This document shows positions 61,981 to 64,000 of a stretch of DNA of 64,000 nucleotides, piece after piece. The stretch comes from Ctenosaura bakeri (taxonomy: Eukaryota; Chordata; Lepidosauria; Squamata; Iguanidae): the NCBI GenBank assembly GCA_948474755.1, contig CAOLHI010000612.1:124001-188000 (forward strand), given 5' to 3'. A model generated the notes under the pieces. That model had not been told where the DNA came from. It saw only the letters and a list, made by a program, of their open reading frames with translations, and searched no databases. A program made the translations under genes and the position numbers. Numbering within the stretch: the first letter of the stretch is position 1; each line of letters starts with the position of its first letter.

Positions 61981-62631
61981 TTGTATGCGTGTGTGTCTGT
62001 CTGTCTGTCTATGGGAAGGGAGACAAGGCATCCAGGGTCCAAACCAGGTCAGGGAAAGGAGAAGGAAAGGAGTTGGGTTGGCATGGTGGCCCTATACTTC
62101 CTCTCTCTTGCCATCTCCTTCCTTGGGTGGAGGGCATCAGGAGAAGGTTTGTGGGGCTGAAATATTGGGTTGTGAGTCATCCTTAGTTGGCCAGGTAGCG
62201 GCTGTGGTGGAAGAAGAAGACCAGAAGCAAGTTTTTGAAGGGCTGCACAGCCCGACTGGAGCTGCTGAGAGGAAAGATTCCCAAGAAACGCTTGGGGTAT
62301 GGGGGGCAGGGATTGGAGAAACTAGCAAACAAACAAATCTATGAAAGTGAAATGTGGAGGACCAACTGCACTCATTTTGCTTCCTATATGACTTGTAAGA
62401 AACAGAATGAACCATGTTGCACAAAATGTGCAAACTAATAAATACTTAATTCACATATTTTATGCAGATTCTAAATCAGCTCTGAGTCCTAATGAAAATA
62501 ATAATAAAAAATCTGTTCCAAATCTTGGGACTAACATCTTATTTGTTACAAGTGATACTTTATTTGGAATTGTTACATTGTTACCCCATGGTCTACAGAA
62601 TGAAAAACAAGACATTCCTTTTTCCTCACAA

Positions 62632-62663
62632 GAAGGAGGAGAAGGAGGAGGAGGAGGAGGAGG
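62632..62663. repeat. (GGA)n microsatellite
   Basis: About ten GGA/GAA units, polypurine. Confidence 0.9.
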
Positions 62664-64000
62664 AACAACCCTCATATAATTTACTGCTGGCTGCGGCTGC
62701 CCCTCTGATCTAACCAGTGAGTTCTAGTCTTTATAAGAGTATCAAAGCTGCACAGAACAGAAATGGGACCCCAAAAAGCCAACAGTGCCCAACAAAGCTT
62801 CCTGGAAGCACTGAGGTTAAAACTTGGGAGAAGAATACTCTTATAGAGTTACAGCATTAGGCTGCCCTATCATTATAGATCAACCCAGTGATCTTAGGTC
62901 ACTTTCTGAAGCTTTATTAGGCTTTCATAGAAGCTATGGCCGACATGTTTTGGATTTTGGTGTAAATAAATACTAGAACATTTCCATGACAAGAGAGTGG
63001 AAGATGCAGCCATCTGTCAGAATGTGAAAGGGAAATATGGTGGGAGGAGGTGGTGGTGGTTTCTGACTTCCTGAAAAGCAGATCATGGGAATTCTGAATA
63101 ATATTGAAAATACATAAGATACTAAGTTGTGCCACCAGATCCACTAAAGATAATGATCTGGCTGTCCATCACTGCAAATGTGAGAAATGCAGTGAGCCCT
63201 TGCCCCCATTTTTGGAGTAAGATTCTATGTTCTAATCTAATCTAGTTTGGAAACCAGAAATCTCTGTGCACATGTGGAAAGTGCTGTTCTGATTTTCTGT
63301 TCAATCTGAATCTTGTTGAACTATAATGAATCCCACACAGGTAGGAGAAAAATCCCCCTATTTAGCAACAGCATTTCTGTGGGTACACCAAGGACTGTAC
63401 CAGGAAATGAGGGCTGGAAAAGCACAGCTGCACATGCCTAATTCTGCAATGTCAGTCACTGACTGTCATGAAAGGGGGCATTCTTATTTACACTGCAACA
63501 GAAAACGTCCATTGTTTCTGAGGACAGATACAGACGTACGATATATACTACACTCAAATGCAGCACAATCTGATTCTCCTCATCAGGAGTGCAAAAGAAT
63601 CCAGAACATCCTAAGAAATAAATTCCCCACGATAAACATCCAAACAGGGCCTCAGAACATACAACCTTTACATTCTCACACTTCAAACCTCAAAACCTTA
63701 TTTAATATAGATTTTTTTTAATCACTGCAATTAATTAAAACAAATCTCAATACACAGTATTGATTAAATGTTAGCATCATCTACAAATTATGAAACTCTA
63801 GATTTAGAAAAAATGGAGCAAAGTAAAAAAAAGAAATACAATTTAGATAATGAAATCTATCATTTGACTTTGGGGGGATGTCAAGTCATTATTAGTAATG
63901 TTTAGTTACTAATGATAGGAGCCTCCTGACACCATTTTTTATAAGTAATATAAGGTATTGTTTACATTGTTCTTAAATGAAGTCAGGCACACAATATAAA

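Larger units (their letters stand above)
55771..64000 (-). other. PUM2 intron upstream of exon H (incomplete, at least 8.2 kb)
   Basis: No upstream PUM2 exon is seen up to the window edge. The expected neighbour would encode a Ser/Gly-rich stretch ending before Gly-Leu-Thr-Asn-Gly. Contents: CR1 3' end (57,650-58,212), SPIN-like copy 2 (60,898-61,687), a possible Tigger-like scrap (about 61,912-61,980) and a GGA run. The stretches 55,771-57,649, 58,213-60,833 and 61,990-64,000 show nothing else. Confidence 0.75.

Overview
The window reads as a vertebrate, most likely squamate (lizard or snake), autosomal segment. Two conserved genes lie in tandem on the minus strand: the first coding exon of a syndecan gene (best fit SDC1) at the left end, and the last eight coding exons of PUM2 in the right half. 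The squamate inference rests on synteny (SDC1 next to PUM2, as in other tetrapods) and on the repeat mix: CR1 and L2 LINEs, tRNA-, CORE- and 5S-rRNA-derived SINEs, SPIN-like hAT transposons, a Helitron and many simple repeats. The species cannot be named from sequence alone.

Left end (1-2,280): part of syndecan intron 1, a CpG island of about 1.1 kb, a 21-codon signal-peptide exon (1,284-1,346) with a clean GT donor and a strong Kozak context, then the promoter/5' UTR side.

Intergenic region (2,280-about 37,100): no host coding exon was recognised in about 35 kb. It is an accumulation of mobile elements, many nested. The main structures are a family of palindromic (foldback) DNA elements with GCCATTTCCGCAC-like ends and apparent 5-bp target duplications; a SPIN-like hAT transposon inserted inside one of these, which itself carries another foldback element and an inverted duplication (12,860-14,416); two related LTR-like repeats in opposite orientation (14.5-15.3 kb and 23.1-24.2 kb); a decayed retroviral envelope-like region (about 18.0-19.0 kb); a CR1 LINE with an internal deletion (21.7-23.1 kb); a Helitron-like element (24.4-25.3 kb); and two hAT elements with recognisable 8-bp target duplications (30.9 and 32.1 kb).

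PUM2 (about 37,100-64,000): an AT-rich, repeat-poor stretch of about 3.4 kb is the probable 3' UTR and holds two perfect Pumilio response elements. Eight exons (A at 40,549 up to H at 55,770) encode the complete Pumilio homology domain with all eight RNA-recognition repeats intact. The residues match PUM2 rather than PUM1. A tandem splice donor 6 bp apart after exon F predicts the QQ / QQ-Val-Ile variant. N-terminal exons lie beyond the right edge, at least 8.2 kb upstream of exon H. Introns hold L2, CR1, SINE, Helitron and SPIN-like copies; the second SPIN-like element (60,898-61,687) has a perfect 8-bp target duplication.

The two genes act separately: syndecans are cell-surface heparan-sulfate proteoglycans, and PUM2 is a cytoplasmic mRNA-binding repressor. 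The most unusual content is the nested and palindromic transposon material, including GC-rich cargo shared by the two SPIN-like elements.
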